NCBI GenBank assembly: GCA_039821125.1
Contig: JBCBOR010000019.1
Span: 1-64,000, forward strand
Source of the DNA: Thermohalobaculum sp039821125
Lineage (GTDB): Bacteria; Pseudomonadota; Alphaproteobacteria; Rhodobacterales; Rhodobacteraceae
Direction of reading: 5' to 3'
DNA: 64,000 bases
Positions within the stretch are counted from its first letter, which is position 1, and each line of letters begins with the position of its first letter. This document shows positions 24,794-34,800 of the stretch, in pieces. Made by a program: the position numbers and the translations under genes. The notes beneath the pieces are model-generated. The model was given only the letters and a program-made list of their open reading frames with translations, ran no database searches and was not told where the DNA came from.

Positions 24794-24966
24794 GGGACGT
24801 CTCCTTTCCCGTCGGAGATGAGCAGCTGCCCGGTCACATGCAACCAACGCCCACTCACCACGTGGTGAGGTTGATGTCGGTTCCATACGCTCGCGGGTCG
24901 CTCACTCCCCTGCCCTTCGCCCTGCTATGGCGATAAGACCGAACGAACAGCGCGGAGGAGGTCGCC

Positions 24967-27462
24967 ATGAAATCGCAAGCACGTGCAGTTGTTGTCGGCG
25001 GCGGCGCGGTCGGGGCCTCGATCGCCTATCACCTGGCGAAGGCGGGGTGGGAGACCATGCTGCTGGAACGCGACGAGCTGACATCCGGGTCGACCTGGCA
25101 CGCCGCGGGCCTGCTGCCGCTCTTCAACATGAGCTACGCGACCAGTCACATCCACGACTACTCAGTCAAGTTATACAAGACGCTGGAGGAGGAGACCGGG
25201 CTGAACGCGGGCTTCTCGGTTGTCGGCAACCTGCGCATGGCGCAGACGGATGCCCGGATGGACGAGTATATGCTCTATGCCTCGACCGCCGAGAGCGTGG
25301 GCATCGAGATGGAGTGGCTGACGCCCGATCAGATCAAGGCGCGCTGGCCGCTGGTGCGCACCGAGGACCTGAAGGGCGCGATCTACCACCCGACCGATGG
25401 CTACATAAACCCCGCAGACGTCACCCAGGCCATGGCCAAGGGCGCCCGGCAACGCGGCGTCGACGTGGTGCGCCGCGCTCAGGTCGACGGGTACGAATGG
25501 ACCGGCGAAGAGTGGATCGTCTCCGGCACCATGATGGTCGAAAAGGGCGGGAACCTCGTGCCGTCAGAGGAGACGTTCGAGATCCGCGCCGAGCATGTGG
25601 TCACAGCCACCGGCAACCACGCGCAGCGCACGGCGGACCTGCTGGGGATCTCGTCCGTCGCGATCCCTGTCGAGCATCAGTACATCGTCACCGAGCCCGA
25701 CCCCGCTCTGGTCGAATGGCGCAAGGAGAACGGCGAGCACCCGGTGCTGCGCGATGCCGACGCAAAGTGGTATGTGCGCGAGGAACGGGGCGGCTGGATC
25801 CTGGGCCCTTACGAGCGCAATGCGCCTGCGCGGTTCATCCACGGTGTACCGGACAGCTTCCGCGCCGATCTCTTCGAGCTTGACCTCGAGCGGATCGAGG
25901 AAGAGTACATGTCGATGATCCACCGGATCCCGTCCTCGGAGACCGCAGGGCTGAAGGACGATTATAACGGCCCGATCTGCTACACGCCGGATGGCAACCC
26001 GCTGGTCGGCCCCGCACCCGGCCTGCGCAACATGTGGCTGGCCGAGGGGTTCTCGTTCGGGATCACGGCCGCAGGCGGCACGGGTCACTACCTCGCGCAA
26101 CTGATGACCGAGGGCGAAGCCGAGATCGACATGTGGGCGCTCGACCCGCGCCGGTACGGGCCGTGGGCCAACAAGGAATACGCCGCCCGCAAGAACGAGG
26201 AATGCTACGAGCACGTCTACATCCTCCACCACCCGGACGAGGAACGCGAGGCCTGCCGCCCCCTGAAGACCGCGCCTTCCTATGACCGTCTCAAAGCGCG
26301 CGGTGCACAGTTCGGACAGGTCAACGGGTGGGAGCGTCCGAACTATTTCGGCCCCCTCGATGCCCCTGCCACCTTTGACCACGATGCCCGCAGTTTCCGC
26401 CGGGGCGGCTGGTGGCAATATGCGCTCGAGGAGGCCAGGGCGGTGCGCGAAGGCGTGGGCCTGTTCGATGCGACCGCATTCACCAAGCACCGACTGACCG
26501 GCCCTGGCGCGACGGCGTTCCTCGACTGGCTCACCTGCAACAAGCTGCCGCGCGTCGGGCGCACCAACCTGACCTATGCGCTGACCGATGCGGGAACAAT
26601 CCGTACCGAGATGACGATCGTCCGGCAGGCTGAAAACGACTACTACATCGTGACCGCCGGGGCCGCGCACGCCTACGATCAGGATTTCCTCTACAAGGCG
26701 ATCGCCGACAAGGAGGCTGAATTCGGGCGCATCAATGAGGAAGACGTGACGGCCAAGCACGGCGTCTTCGCGATCGCCGGGCCAAAGTCGCGCGATGTGT
26801 TGCGCGCGTTGGTCGTGGACCCGGATCCCGAGACAGCCCTGTCGAACAAACGCTTCCCCTGGCTGTCGGCGCGGCGGCTGGACCTGAAGATGTGCCCGAC
26901 CATGGCGATCCGTGTCGCCTATACCGGCGAGCTGGGCTGGGAGTTGCACCATCCGATGGAGATGCAGAATTACCTCTTCGATCTGCTGATGGAGGCGGGC
27001 GAGCCGCACGGGCTGAAGCTGTGCGGGGCACGCGCACAGAACTGGCTCAGGCAGGAGAAATCCTACCGTGCCTTCGGGTCGGATCTGGGGCGGGATGCGA
27101 CCCCGCTGGAAAGCGGGCTGGATCGGTTCGTCGACATGACCAAGGACTTCAAGGGCAAGGCCGCGATGGTCGAGACCGGCATCCGCGCGAAGTGCGTCAC
27201 CGTGCTGATCGATGGGCCGGAGGATGCCGACCCCTGGGGCCGCGAGGCGCTGGTGCTGGATGGCCAGAAGATCGGACGGCTGACCTCGGGCGGGTACTCG
27301 GTCGCCTTCGGCAAGCAGATTGGCATTGGCTATGTCCGCCCCGACCTTGCCCTCACCGGACAAAAGTTGCAGGTCCGGATGCTTCGGGAGTTGTGGGACG
27401 CGGAAGTGGTCGAGGACAGCCCCTACGATCCATCCAACGCGACCATCCGCCAGGACGGGTGA
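24967..27462 (+). CDS. Dimethylglycine dehydrogenase-like FAD/folate oxidoreductase
   Basis: 831 aa. The N-terminal DAO-type FAD domain has GGGAVGAS (11-18) and the GSTWHAAG motif, where His45 would hold FAD covalently. An FAO_M linker (about 370-425) is followed by GcvT aminomethyltransferase N- and C-terminal domains (about 430-825). This architecture is that of dimethylglycine or sarcosine dehydrogenases, which demethylate the amine, pass the C1 unit to tetrahydrofolate, and give electrons to ETF. That links it to the ETF-QO gene and to glycine-betaine breakdown. Exact substrate is inference. Confidence 0.92.
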   Translation: MKSQARAVVVGGGAVGASIAYHLAKAGWETMLLERDELTSGSTWHAAGLLPLFNMSYATSHIHDYSVKLYKTLEEETGLNAGFSVVGNLRMAQTDARMDEYMLYASTAESVGIEMEWLTPDQIKARWPLVRTEDLKGAIYHPTDGYINPADVTQAMAKGARQRGVDVVRRAQVDGYEWTGEEWIVSGTMMVEKGGNLVPSEETFEIRAEHVVTATGNHAQRTADLLGISSVAIPVEHQYIVTEPDPALVEWRKENGEHPVLRDADAKWYVREERGGWILGPYERNAPARFIHGVPDSFRADLFELDLERIEEEYMSMIHRIPSSETAGLKDDYNGPICYTPDGNPLVGPAPGLRNMWLAEGFSFGITAAGGTGHYLAQLMTEGEAEIDMWALDPRRYGPWANKEYAARKNEECYEHVYILHHPDEEREACRPLKTAPSYDRLKARGAQFGQVNGWERPNYFGPLDAPATFDHDARSFRRGGWWQYALEEARAVREGVGLFDATAFTKHRLTGPGATAFLDWLTCNKLPRVGRTNLTYALTDAGTIRTEMTIVRQAENDYYIVTAGAAHAYDQDFLYKAIADKEAEFGRINEEDVTAKHGVFAIAGPKSRDVLRALVVDPDPETALSNKRFPWLSARRLDLKMCPTMAIRVAYTGELGWELHHPMEMQNYLFDLLMEAGEPHGLKLCGARAQNWLRQEKSYRAFGSDLGRDATPLESGLDRFVDMTKDFKGKAAMVETGIRAKCVTVLIDGPEDADPWGREALVLDGQKIGRLTSGGYSVAFGKQIGIGYVRPDLALTGQKLQVRMLRELWDAEVVEDSPYDPSNATIRQDG

Positions 27463-27513
27463 GCCTTGGGCTGACCCTATGATCCCCGCCAATCCGCTCC
27501 CGCGCGGGTTGGC

Positions 27514-27529
27514 TGTGATTTGAATCACA
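27514..27529. promoter_or_regulatory. CRP-like palindrome TGTGA-N6-TCACA
   Basis: TGTGATTTGAATCACA is a perfect match to the classical CRP half-site spacing. It lies about 83 bp before the start of the small tandem-repeat protein gene and after the dimethylglycine dehydrogenase gene. A Crp/Fnr-family regulator is the natural candidate binder; this is inference. Confidence 0.5.
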
Positions 27530-27611
27530 CCCTGTAGCATCCGGTACAGATGCACTGCCGCGTGCAGCGGTAGGCTCTGCACCACAGTGTTTCGGACGAC
27601 AGGAGTTGGTG

Positions 27612-27977
27612 ATGACGCAGAACGCGGCGGCGGGCGGGAACTTCCGCAAGGACCTGACACTCTCTCTGCATAACTTGAACGAGGCGGGCGACAAAGATGC
27701 CTCCGTCTCGGATCAGTTCGATTTCGTCAAGGTCGATCCGAATGACTACGAAGACTATCGGGACAACAAAGACGCAATCACGAACAGCTTTGACGGCGTT
27801 TCCGACGCGCACGGCATCGTGCTATCGGGCGGGTCAACGATGTATGAGGGCATCGTCATGTCGGGCGGATCGACGATGTACGAGGGCCTGACAGACCGCA
27901 TCGTTGTCGAAGCAGCCCGCGGCAATGGCGAGGTCGGGTATGAAGTCGACGCCGATATGGACGGCAACGACTGGTAG
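27612..27977 (+). CDS. Small acidic protein with duplicated actin-like motif
   Basis: 121 aa, strongly acidic, no signal peptide or membrane helix. Residues 68-79 and 80-91 are a direct tandem duplication, GIVLSGGSTMYE then GIVMSGGSTMYE. The segment 81-96 (IVMSGGSTMYEGLTDR) closely resembles the actin-family segment that reads VLSGGTTMYPGIADR near the nucleotide site. The rest of the protein does not look like actin and is far too short for an actin fold. AGGAG lies 6 nt before ATG 27612. It is alone between a dehydrogenase and uppP, with a CRP-like palindrome upstream. Function unknown. Confidence 0.75.
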   Translation: MTQNAAAGGNFRKDLTLSLHNLNEAGDKDASVSDQFDFVKVDPNDYEDYRDNKDAITNSFDGVSDAHGIVLSGGSTMYEGIVMSGGSTMYEGLTDRIVVEAARGNGEVGYEVDADMDGNDW

Positions 27978-27995
27978 CGCCGCCGTGCAGATCGA

Positions 27996-28802
27996 TCAGG
28001 TGTAGGCGATCCCCAGCAGGATCGCGCCCAGCATCAGCCGATAGATCACGAAGGGCAGCATCGTCCAGGTCGCCGCGAACATCCGCATCATGACCCAAAG
28101 CGCGGCGAGCGCGGCGGCACAGGACAGTGCAGCGCCGAGGATCAACTCCGCGCCAAGGGTCAGGTTGCCGTCCTTGGCGACGCCGTAGACCTCGACCGTT
28201 CCGGCAGCCAGGATCACTGGTACCGCCATCAGCAGGGCAAGGCGCGCGGCCTCTGTCCGGCCAAACCCCAGCCAGCGCGCCGCGGTCATGCAGATGCCGG
28301 ACCGGCTGACGCCGGGGATGAGGGCGATGGCCTGTGCGAGACCCATGAGGATCGCGTCGCTCAGGGTCCAGCCCTCGGCCTCTCCGCGCCGCTCCACTGC
28401 ACGGTCGGCGAGCCAAAGCAGGGCGCCACCGATCAGGGTCGCCCAGCCGATCACCTCGATTGTGCGCAAGGCATCGTGGGTGTCGGACAGCTTCAGCCAG
28501 AGACCGAATATCATCGCCGGGATCGTTGCGAGGGCAAGCAGCCAGACCATGCGGGCTTGCGCCGTACCGGCGCGTCCCGTTGCGATGTGCCCCGCGCCGG
28601 TGAACAGCGCCCCGATCTCTGCCCGAAAGTAGAGGCACACCGCGATCAGCGTCCCGAGATGGACCGCGGCGTCCATGACCACGCCCTGATCGGAGCGTCC
28701 GGTCAGAAGCGGCCAGAGCGCGAGATGGCCAGAGGACGAGATCGGCAGGAACTCGGTAATGCCCTGGATCAGCGCCAGCGCAATGATGTCGAAAAGCTCC
28801 AT
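27996..28802 (-). CDS. uppP: Undecaprenyl-diphosphatase
   Basis: 268 aa BacA/UppP integral membrane phosphatase that regenerates undecaprenyl phosphate for cell-wall and capsule synthesis. The two conserved active-site regions are visible: QGITEFLPISSSGHLAL near the N-terminus and ALIPGVSRSGICMTAA in the middle. About eight transmembrane helices. It is convergent with the small acidic protein gene and preceded by a 364-bp gap before gltD. Confidence 0.96.
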   Translation of the reverse strand: MELFDIIALALIQGITEFLPISSSGHLALWPLLTGRSDQGVVMDAAVHLGTLIAVCLYFRAEIGALFTGAGHIATGRAGTAQARMVWLLALATIPAMIFGLWLKLSDTHDALRTIEVIGWATLIGGALLWLADRAVERRGEAEGWTLSDAILMGLAQAIALIPGVSRSGICMTAARWLGFGRTEAARLALLMAVPVILAAGTVEVYGVAKDGNLTLGAELILGAALSCAAALAALWVMMRMFAATWTMLPFVIYRLMLGAILLGIAYT

Positions 28803-29166
28803 CCGGTGTGGTCCTGCGTCGAGATGCGGTCGGGTTGGCCGCCCGCGATGTGGTATCGCAAAGGTTCAATTTCTGTTAACCAATTCTCGATACATTGGTC
28901 TTTGCCTCTGTGATCGGGGTGGGGGCGGGAGAATCAAGTATATGTCAGTAATTATGACCTTATTCTCTCGCGATGGTTGCAGTTGGCTGCTTTTGCAATT
29001 TAAGAGCTCCTGATTTAAAAGGCCTCGGCCCACTTTAGGTCAGCATATATGTCGTATACGCAATAAATCCCTTCCAATCGACCCTGATATCTCTTAGGAG
29101 ATGGCGTTCGAACGGGCCGGTCGATGAACGAGCCCATCTCGGGGATGACCAAGGGGGCGCATCGGT
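28803..29166. other. AT-richer divergent spacer between uppP and gltD
   Basis: No coding frame of merit. The middle part (about 28860-29100) is clearly AT-richer than its surroundings, which fits a promoter region for gltD and possibly uppP. Small inverted arms occur: CCAAT (28880-28884) with ATTGG (28894-28898), inside GCAAAG (28858) and CTTTGC (28900-28905). I cannot assign a promoter or riboswitch from sequence alone. Confidence 0.5.
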
Positions 29167-30600
29167 ATGGCCCAGAAAATGCTGAAATTTGTCGATGTCG
29201 ATCGGCAGATGCCGGACAAGCGCGCGGCCGAGGAACGGCGCGAGGATTTCGGTGAGATCTATCGCGAGTATGCCGCCGAGAAGGCCGCGGAACAAGCCGC
29301 CCGGTGCTCACAGTGCGGGGTTCCGTTCTGCCAGTCTCACTGTCCGCTGCACAACAACATTCCGGATTGGCTGAAGCTGACCGCCGAGGGTCGCCTGCGC
29401 GAAGCGTGGGAGGTCAGCCAGGCGACCAACACCTTCCCGGAGATCTGCGGGCGCATCTGTCCCCAGGACAGGCTCTGCGAGGGGTCCTGTGTCATTGAAC
29501 AATCGGGCCATGGCACGGTCACCATCGGCGCGGTCGAGAAATACATCACCGACACCGCGTGGGAGGAAGGCTGGATCGAACCCATCAGCCCGGCCACGGA
29601 ACGCCCTGAAAGCGTTGGGATAATCGGCGCAGGGCCGGGCGGGCTCGCCGCTGCCGACCGCCTGCGCCGCGCGGGCGTGCAAGTGACCGTCTACGACCGG
29701 TACGACCGGTCCGGCGGGCTCCTCGTCTATGGCATCCCCGGCTTCAAGCTGGAGAAGGATGTCGTCTTGCGCCGCAATGATCAGCTTGCGCGCTCCGGCG
29801 TGACGTTCGAGTTGAACTGCGATGTCGGCACCACGATCACGTTCGACGAAATTCGCGAGAAACATCAAGCGGTTATCGTCGCGACCGGAGTCTACAAATC
29901 ACGCGATATCGGCGGCCCGGGCGCGGGCCTGCCGGGCATCGTGCAAGCGCTCGACTTTCTCACGGCGTCGAACCGCAAAGGTTTTGGCGACGCCGTGAGC
30001 GATTTCGACAGCGGCCTGCTGAACGCCGAGGGCAAGCGCGTGGTCGTCATCGGCGGCGGCGACACGGCGATGGACTGCGTCCGCACGGCCGTGCGCCAGG
30101 GCGCAACCTCGGTCAAGTGCCTCTACCGGCGCGACCGGGCGAACATGCCCGGCAGCATGCGCGAGGTTGCCAACGCCGAGGAAGAAGGCGTTGTGTTTGA
30201 ATGGCTTACAGCGCCCAAGGGCTTTACTGGAGACGACGCCGTCAGCGGTGTCCGAGCCGTCAAGATGCGCCTTGGCCCACCGGATGTGACAGGCCGCCAG
30301 GCGCCGGAAGAAGTGCCCGGTTCGGACTTCACCGAGCCCTGCGATATCGCCATCAAGGCGCTCGGCTTCGAGCCTGAGGACATGCCAAAACTCTTTGATT
30401 GCAACGCTTTGGCAGTCACGCGCTGGGGCACGATCAAGGCGGATTTCCGCACGCACGAGACGGAGATGCCAGGGGTTTATGCCGTCGGCGATATCGTGCG
30501 CGGCGCAAGCCTTGTGGTCTGGGCCATCCGCGATGGGCGCGAGGCCGCCGATGCGATCATCGCGCGGCTGAATGACGGGGCCCAGATCGCAGCGGAGTAA
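29167..30600 (+). CDS. gltD: Glutamate synthase (NADPH) small subunit
   Basis: 477 aa beta subunit of GOGAT. It oxidises NADPH and sends electrons through FAD and Fe-S clusters to GltB. The N-terminal Fe-S region has CSQCGVPFCQSHCP (about 47-60) and CGRICPQDRLCEGSC (about 95-109). FAD and NADPH dinucleotide motifs follow: IIGAGPGGLAAADRL (about 151) and VVIGGGDTAMDCVR (about 296). Length is normal. gltB is 1.25 kb downstream on the same strand, with two unrelated small genes between. Confidence 0.97.
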   Translation: MAQKMLKFVDVDRQMPDKRAAEERREDFGEIYREYAAEKAAEQAARCSQCGVPFCQSHCPLHNNIPDWLKLTAEGRLREAWEVSQATNTFPEICGRICPQDRLCEGSCVIEQSGHGTVTIGAVEKYITDTAWEEGWIEPISPATERPESVGIIGAGPGGLAAADRLRRAGVQVTVYDRYDRSGGLLVYGIPGFKLEKDVVLRRNDQLARSGVTFELNCDVGTTITFDEIREKHQAVIVATGVYKSRDIGGPGAGLPGIVQALDFLTASNRKGFGDAVSDFDSGLLNAEGKRVVVIGGGDTAMDCVRTAVRQGATSVKCLYRRDRANMPGSMREVANAEEEGVVFEWLTAPKGFTGDDAVSGVRAVKMRLGPPDVTGRQAPEEVPGSDFTEPCDIAIKALGFEPEDMPKLFDCNALAVTRWGTIKADFRTHETEMPGVYAVGDIVRGASLVVWAIRDGREAADAIIARLNDGAQIAAE

Positions 30601-30636
30601 CGACACGGGTTAACCCGCCCGGGCCGGGATCCGGGC

Positions 30637-30713
30637 GTATGGCAGGTGTATGGCCCGCGTATGGCTCGTGTACCGCCCGCGTATGGCATCTGTCTGGCAT
30701 GTGTATGGACACC
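30637..30713 (+). repeat. Seven-unit 11-bp tandem repeat
   Basis: Units begin at 30637, 30648, 30659, 30670, 30681, 30692 and 30703, exactly 11 bp apart. Five start GTATGG; the fourth has GTACCG and the sixth GTCTGG. Approximate consensus GTATGGCNYGY. The array lies between gltD and the Gfa-family gene, just after a CGCCCGG...CCGGGCG inverted repeat near 30616-30637. Near-helical period suggests phased binding sites or simple slippage; there are no spacers, so it is not a CRISPR array. Confidence 0.85.
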
Positions 30714-30790
30714 GGATCGCAGGGCAAATCTGAACGGGACAGCACCACTGTCCTTAATGCGAAATGACCGGCAAGAGGAGGCGTTAAGAC

Positions 30791-31231
30791 ATGTCGAACG
30801 AAATGCAGACCGGCCAATGCCTCTGCGGGGCCGTGCGCTTTCGCTTCCGGCTGCCTAACCGCGCGCTGCAAGCCTGCCACTGCCAGCAATGCCAGCGCTG
30901 GACCGGCGGCAGTCCGCTGATCGGTGCCCGCGTCGAGGGCACCGAGATCACGGGCGAGGAGAACATCGAACGCTACCACGCCTCGGACTTTGGCGAGCGC
31001 GCCTTCTGCCGCGTCTGCGGCACGACGCTGTTCTGGAAAATGCAGGACGGCCCGGTCGACTTCCTCTGCGCCGGACTGCTCAACGACCAATCCGGTCTGG
31101 AGATGAAGGAGGAGATCTTCACCGACCGCCGCGCCTGCTGGCTGCGCCCCTGGAAAGACGCCAACCAAAGCACCGAGGCCGAGGAGTTCGCAAAGCTCGA
31201 TGCCTGGATGGCAGAGCAGCAGGGCGAGTGA
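30791..31231 (+). CDS. GFA/CENP-V family zinc protein
   Basis: 146 aa Gfa-like (glutathione-dependent formaldehyde-activating enzyme family) protein. Zinc-binding cysteines are in the expected pattern: Cys10-x-Cys12, Cys29-x-Cys31-x2-Cys34 (CHCQQCQ) and Cys73-x2-Cys76 (CRVCG). Many members are not formaldehyde enzymes and their substrates are unknown. It is located between gltD and gltB and is followed 1 bp later by an exported protein gene, so it is probably part of the same transcript as gltB. Confidence 0.9.
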   Translation: MSNEMQTGQCLCGAVRFRFRLPNRALQACHCQQCQRWTGGSPLIGARVEGTEITGEENIERYHASDFGERAFCRVCGTTLFWKMQDGPVDFLCAGLLNDQSGLEMKEEIFTDRRACWLRPWKDANQSTEAEEFAKLDAWMAEQQGE

Positions 31232-31232
31232 G

Positions 31233-31856
31233 ATGTTTCGTGCTCTGATATTCGTGCTTGCATTCGGAAGCGTTGGCGTAGCCAGCGCGGACAATGACCG
31301 CTTCGACTTCTCAATCGATACTCCGTGGAAGACACGGCCCGCTCCCACGGTCATTACTAAGCCACTCGATCCCGAGCGATGCGACGCGGACCTCGGCTGG
31401 ATCGAAATCGTCTCTGGCCAGTCGGACACTGAGGTTGAAATCTATCCCGCTCCGTTCTCGCGGAAAATCCGCGTCAATAGGGGTAGTCAGGTTGAGTATG
31501 TTGAGAGACGTCCATATCGCCACGGTCGAGGCCCCCTTTCAAGGGAGCCTGGCACGCCCGCGCGTATCGAGTTGGACTATCTGGGATGCGTCACACCGAC
31601 CGGTAGGACAACGTTGAAACTAGACGCCTTACTGACCGTCGATATCGGCGCCGGGTCTGAAGAATTCAGAATCTCATATGCGGGGCCTCCGTTTAAGAAC
31701 GAGAGCGGGATTGGGCGAAAAGATCTGACCCAATTTAAGGTTGCGACCCTTAGAGGCGACGCGATCCTGACATCCCTCTCGTTGCCCGATCAGTGGGGTT
31801 GGAGCCATGGCGTCAGAATAGACCTCCGCATCCAGAGTAAAGGAGCGACAGAATGA
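31233..31856 (+). CDS. Exported protein of unknown function
   Basis: 207 aa with a signal peptide (about 1-19, MFRALIFVLAFGSVGVASA). The mature part is mixed beta-strand in character with two Cys (about residues 50 and 112) that could form a disulfide. No family recognised. Base composition is visibly less G/C-rich at third positions than in gltD or gltB, which hints at later acquisition or weaker selection. ATG 31233 follows the Gfa-family stop by 1 bp and the gene overlaps gltB by 4 bp (ATGA), so it is tied translationally to gltB. Confidence 0.75.
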   Translation: MFRALIFVLAFGSVGVASADNDRFDFSIDTPWKTRPAPTVITKPLDPERCDADLGWIEIVSGQSDTEVEIYPAPFSRKIRVNRGSQVEYVERRPYRHGRGPLSREPGTPARIELDYLGCVTPTGRTTLKLDALLTVDIGAGSEEFRISYAGPPFKNESGIGRKDLTQFKVATLRGDAILTSLSLPDQWGWSHGVRIDLRIQSKGATE

Positions 31857-34800
31857 CAAACTCAACAAATCCCAAATTCGCTGCCTATCAAGCCACGCGC
31901 GACCGTCTGGCCGAGACGGGCATGTATCTGGCCGAGGAGGAGCATGCCTCGTGCGGGGTCGGACTTGTGGCGGCCATCGATGGCATCCCGCGGCGGGAGG
32001 TGGTCGAGAACGGGATCACCGCGCTGAAGGCCGTCTGGCACCGGGGCGCGGTCGATGCGGACGGCAAGACCGGCGACGGGGCGGGCATCCATGTGCAGAT
32101 CCCGGTCGGGTTCTTCCGCGATCAGATCCGCCGTACCGGGCACGAGCCCGCCGAGGACGAGTTGATTGCCGTCGGTCAGGTCTTCCTGCCGCGCAATGAC
32201 TTTGGCGCCCAGGAAGTCTGCCGGACCATCGTGGAATCCGAGATCCTGCGGCTTGGCTATGTGATCTATGGCTGGCGGCAGGTGCCGGTGAACATCTCGT
32301 GCCTGGGCGACAAGGCGAACGCGACCCGGCCCGAGATCGAGCAGATCCTGATCGCCAACCGCAAGGGCGTGGACGAGGAGACCTTCGAGCGTGAGCTTTA
32401 CGTCATCCGGCGGCGCATCGAGAAGGCGGCGGCGCAGGCGCAGGTCGGTGTGCTCTATCTCTGCTCGCTCTCGTGCCGGTCGATCATCTACAAGGGCATG
32501 ATGCTGGCCGAGCAGGTGGCCGAGTTCTATCCCGACCTGATGGATGACCGCTTCGTCTCGGCGTTCGCGATCTACCACCAGCGCTATTCGACCAACACCT
32601 TCCCGCAATGGTGGCTGGCCCAGCCCTTCCGCATGCTTGCGCACAATGGCGAGATCAACACGCTGAAGGGCAATCTGAACTGGATGAAGAGCCACGAGAT
32701 CCGCATGGCCTCGAACTTCTTTGGCGAGCTGGCCGAGGACATCAAGCCGATCGTGCCGCAGGGGTCCTCGGACAGCGCGGCGCTGGATGCGGTGTTCGAG
32801 GTGATCGTGCGCGCCGGGCGCACGGCGCCGATGGCCAAGTCCATGCTGGTGCCGGAGGCGTGGTCAAACGTCGAGACCATGCCCGATGCGTGGAAGGCGA
32901 TGTACGCCTATTCGAACGCTGTGATGGAGCCTTGGGACGGTCCTGCCGCGCTGGCCGCGACCGATGGACAGTGGATCATCGCGGGCATGGACCGCAACGG
33001 CCTGCGCCCCATGCGCTATGTGGTGACCGGCGACGGGCTGGTGATCGCGGGCTCCGAAGTCGGCATGGTTCCGACCGATGAGAGCACGGTGATCGAGAAG
33101 GGTCGCCTTGGCCCCGGCGAGATGCTGGCCATCGACATGGCCGAGGGACGCCTGCTGCATGACCGCACGATCAAGGATGAGTTGGCGTCCGAGCAGCCCT
33201 ATGACCAGTGGACCGACAAGATCGCCGTGCTGGACGAGGCGGTGACCGGACTGAAGGAGGTGCAGACATTCACCGGGTCCGTACTGCGCCAGCGCCAGAT
33301 CGCGGCGGGCTACTCGGTCGAGGAGTTGGAGACGATCCTGCACCCGATGGCAGAAGACGCCAAGGAAGCCATCGGCTCGATGGGCGATGACACGCCGTCG
33401 GCGGTGCTGTCGGCAAAATATCGCCCGCTGAGCCACTTCTTCCGGCAGAACTTCAGCCAGGTGACGAACCCGCCGATCGACAGTCTGCGCGAGCACCGGG
33501 TGATGAGCCTGAAGACCCGGTTCGGCAACCTGAAGAACGTCCTGGATCAGGACAGCAGCCAGACCGAGATTGTCACGCTGGACAGCCCCGTGGTCTCGAA
33601 TGGCGAATTCGACAAGCTGGTCGAGAGCTTCTCGGACAAGGCCCGGGTGATCCACTGCACCTTCCCCAAGGACAGCGAGCCGGGCGCGCTGCGCGCCGCG
33701 ATTGACCGGGTACGCCGCCGGGCGGAAGAGCGTGTGCGCTCGGGCGCCGGGCACCTGATCCTGACGGATGAGGCCGCGGATGGTGAGAATATCGGCATGC
33801 CGATGATCCTGGCCACATCGGCGGTGCATGCCTGGCTGACCCAGCACGGGTTGCGCACCTTCTGCTCGCTGAACGTGCGGTCCGCCGAGTGCATCGATCC
33901 GCATTACTTCGCGGTGCTGATCGGGGTCGGCGCGACCACGGTGAATGCCTATCTGGCGCAGGATTCGATCCTGGATCGCATCGAGCGGGGGCTCTTGGAG
34001 ATGACGCCCGAACAGGGTGTGGCCAACTTCAAGACAGCGGTCGATCAGGGCCTTCTGAAGATCATGTCGAAGATGGGGATCTCGGTGATCTCGTCCTATC
34101 GCGGTGGCTGCAATTTCGAGGCAGTGGGCCTGAGCCGGTCAGTCGTCAACGAGTTCTTCCCAGGCATGCCATCGCGCATTTCCGGCATCGGGGTCGCGGG
34201 GATCGAGGAGAAGACCCGCGCGGTCCACGCCAAGGCCTTCATGGGCGCCGACAACGTCCTGCCGATCGGCGGGAACTACAAGGCGCGGCGCAAGGGCGAG
34301 GCCCATGCCTGGGAAGCGCAGCTGATGCACATGATGCAGTCGGCGGTCACACAGAACTCCTATGCGCTCTGGAAGCAGTATGCCGATGGGATGAGCGGGC
34401 GTGATCCGATCCACCTGCGCGATCTTCTCGACTTCAAACCTGCGGGACCGTCGGTTCCGATTGACGAGGTCGAAAGCATCACGTCGATCCGCAAGCGCTT
34501 CGTGACGCCGGGCATGTCGCTGGGCGCACTCTCGCCGGAAGCGCACAAGGCACTGAATGTCGCCATGAATCGGATCGGCGCCAAGTCGGATTCAGGCGAA
34601 GGCGGCGAGGATCCCAAGCACTTCAATCCTGAGCCCAACGGTGACAATCCGTCGGCCAAGATCAAGCAGGTCGCCTCCGGCCGCTTCGGGGTGACGGCGG
34701 AATACCTCAACCACTGTCAGGAGCTTGAGATCAAGGTCGCCCAGGGCGCCAAGCCCGGCGAGGGCGGGCAGTTGCCCGGCTTCAAGGTGACCGAGATGAT

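Noticed and set aside
30637..30713. Tandem array as a possible CRISPR
   Set aside because: Units are contiguous and 11 bp, with no spacers and no cas genes nearby.
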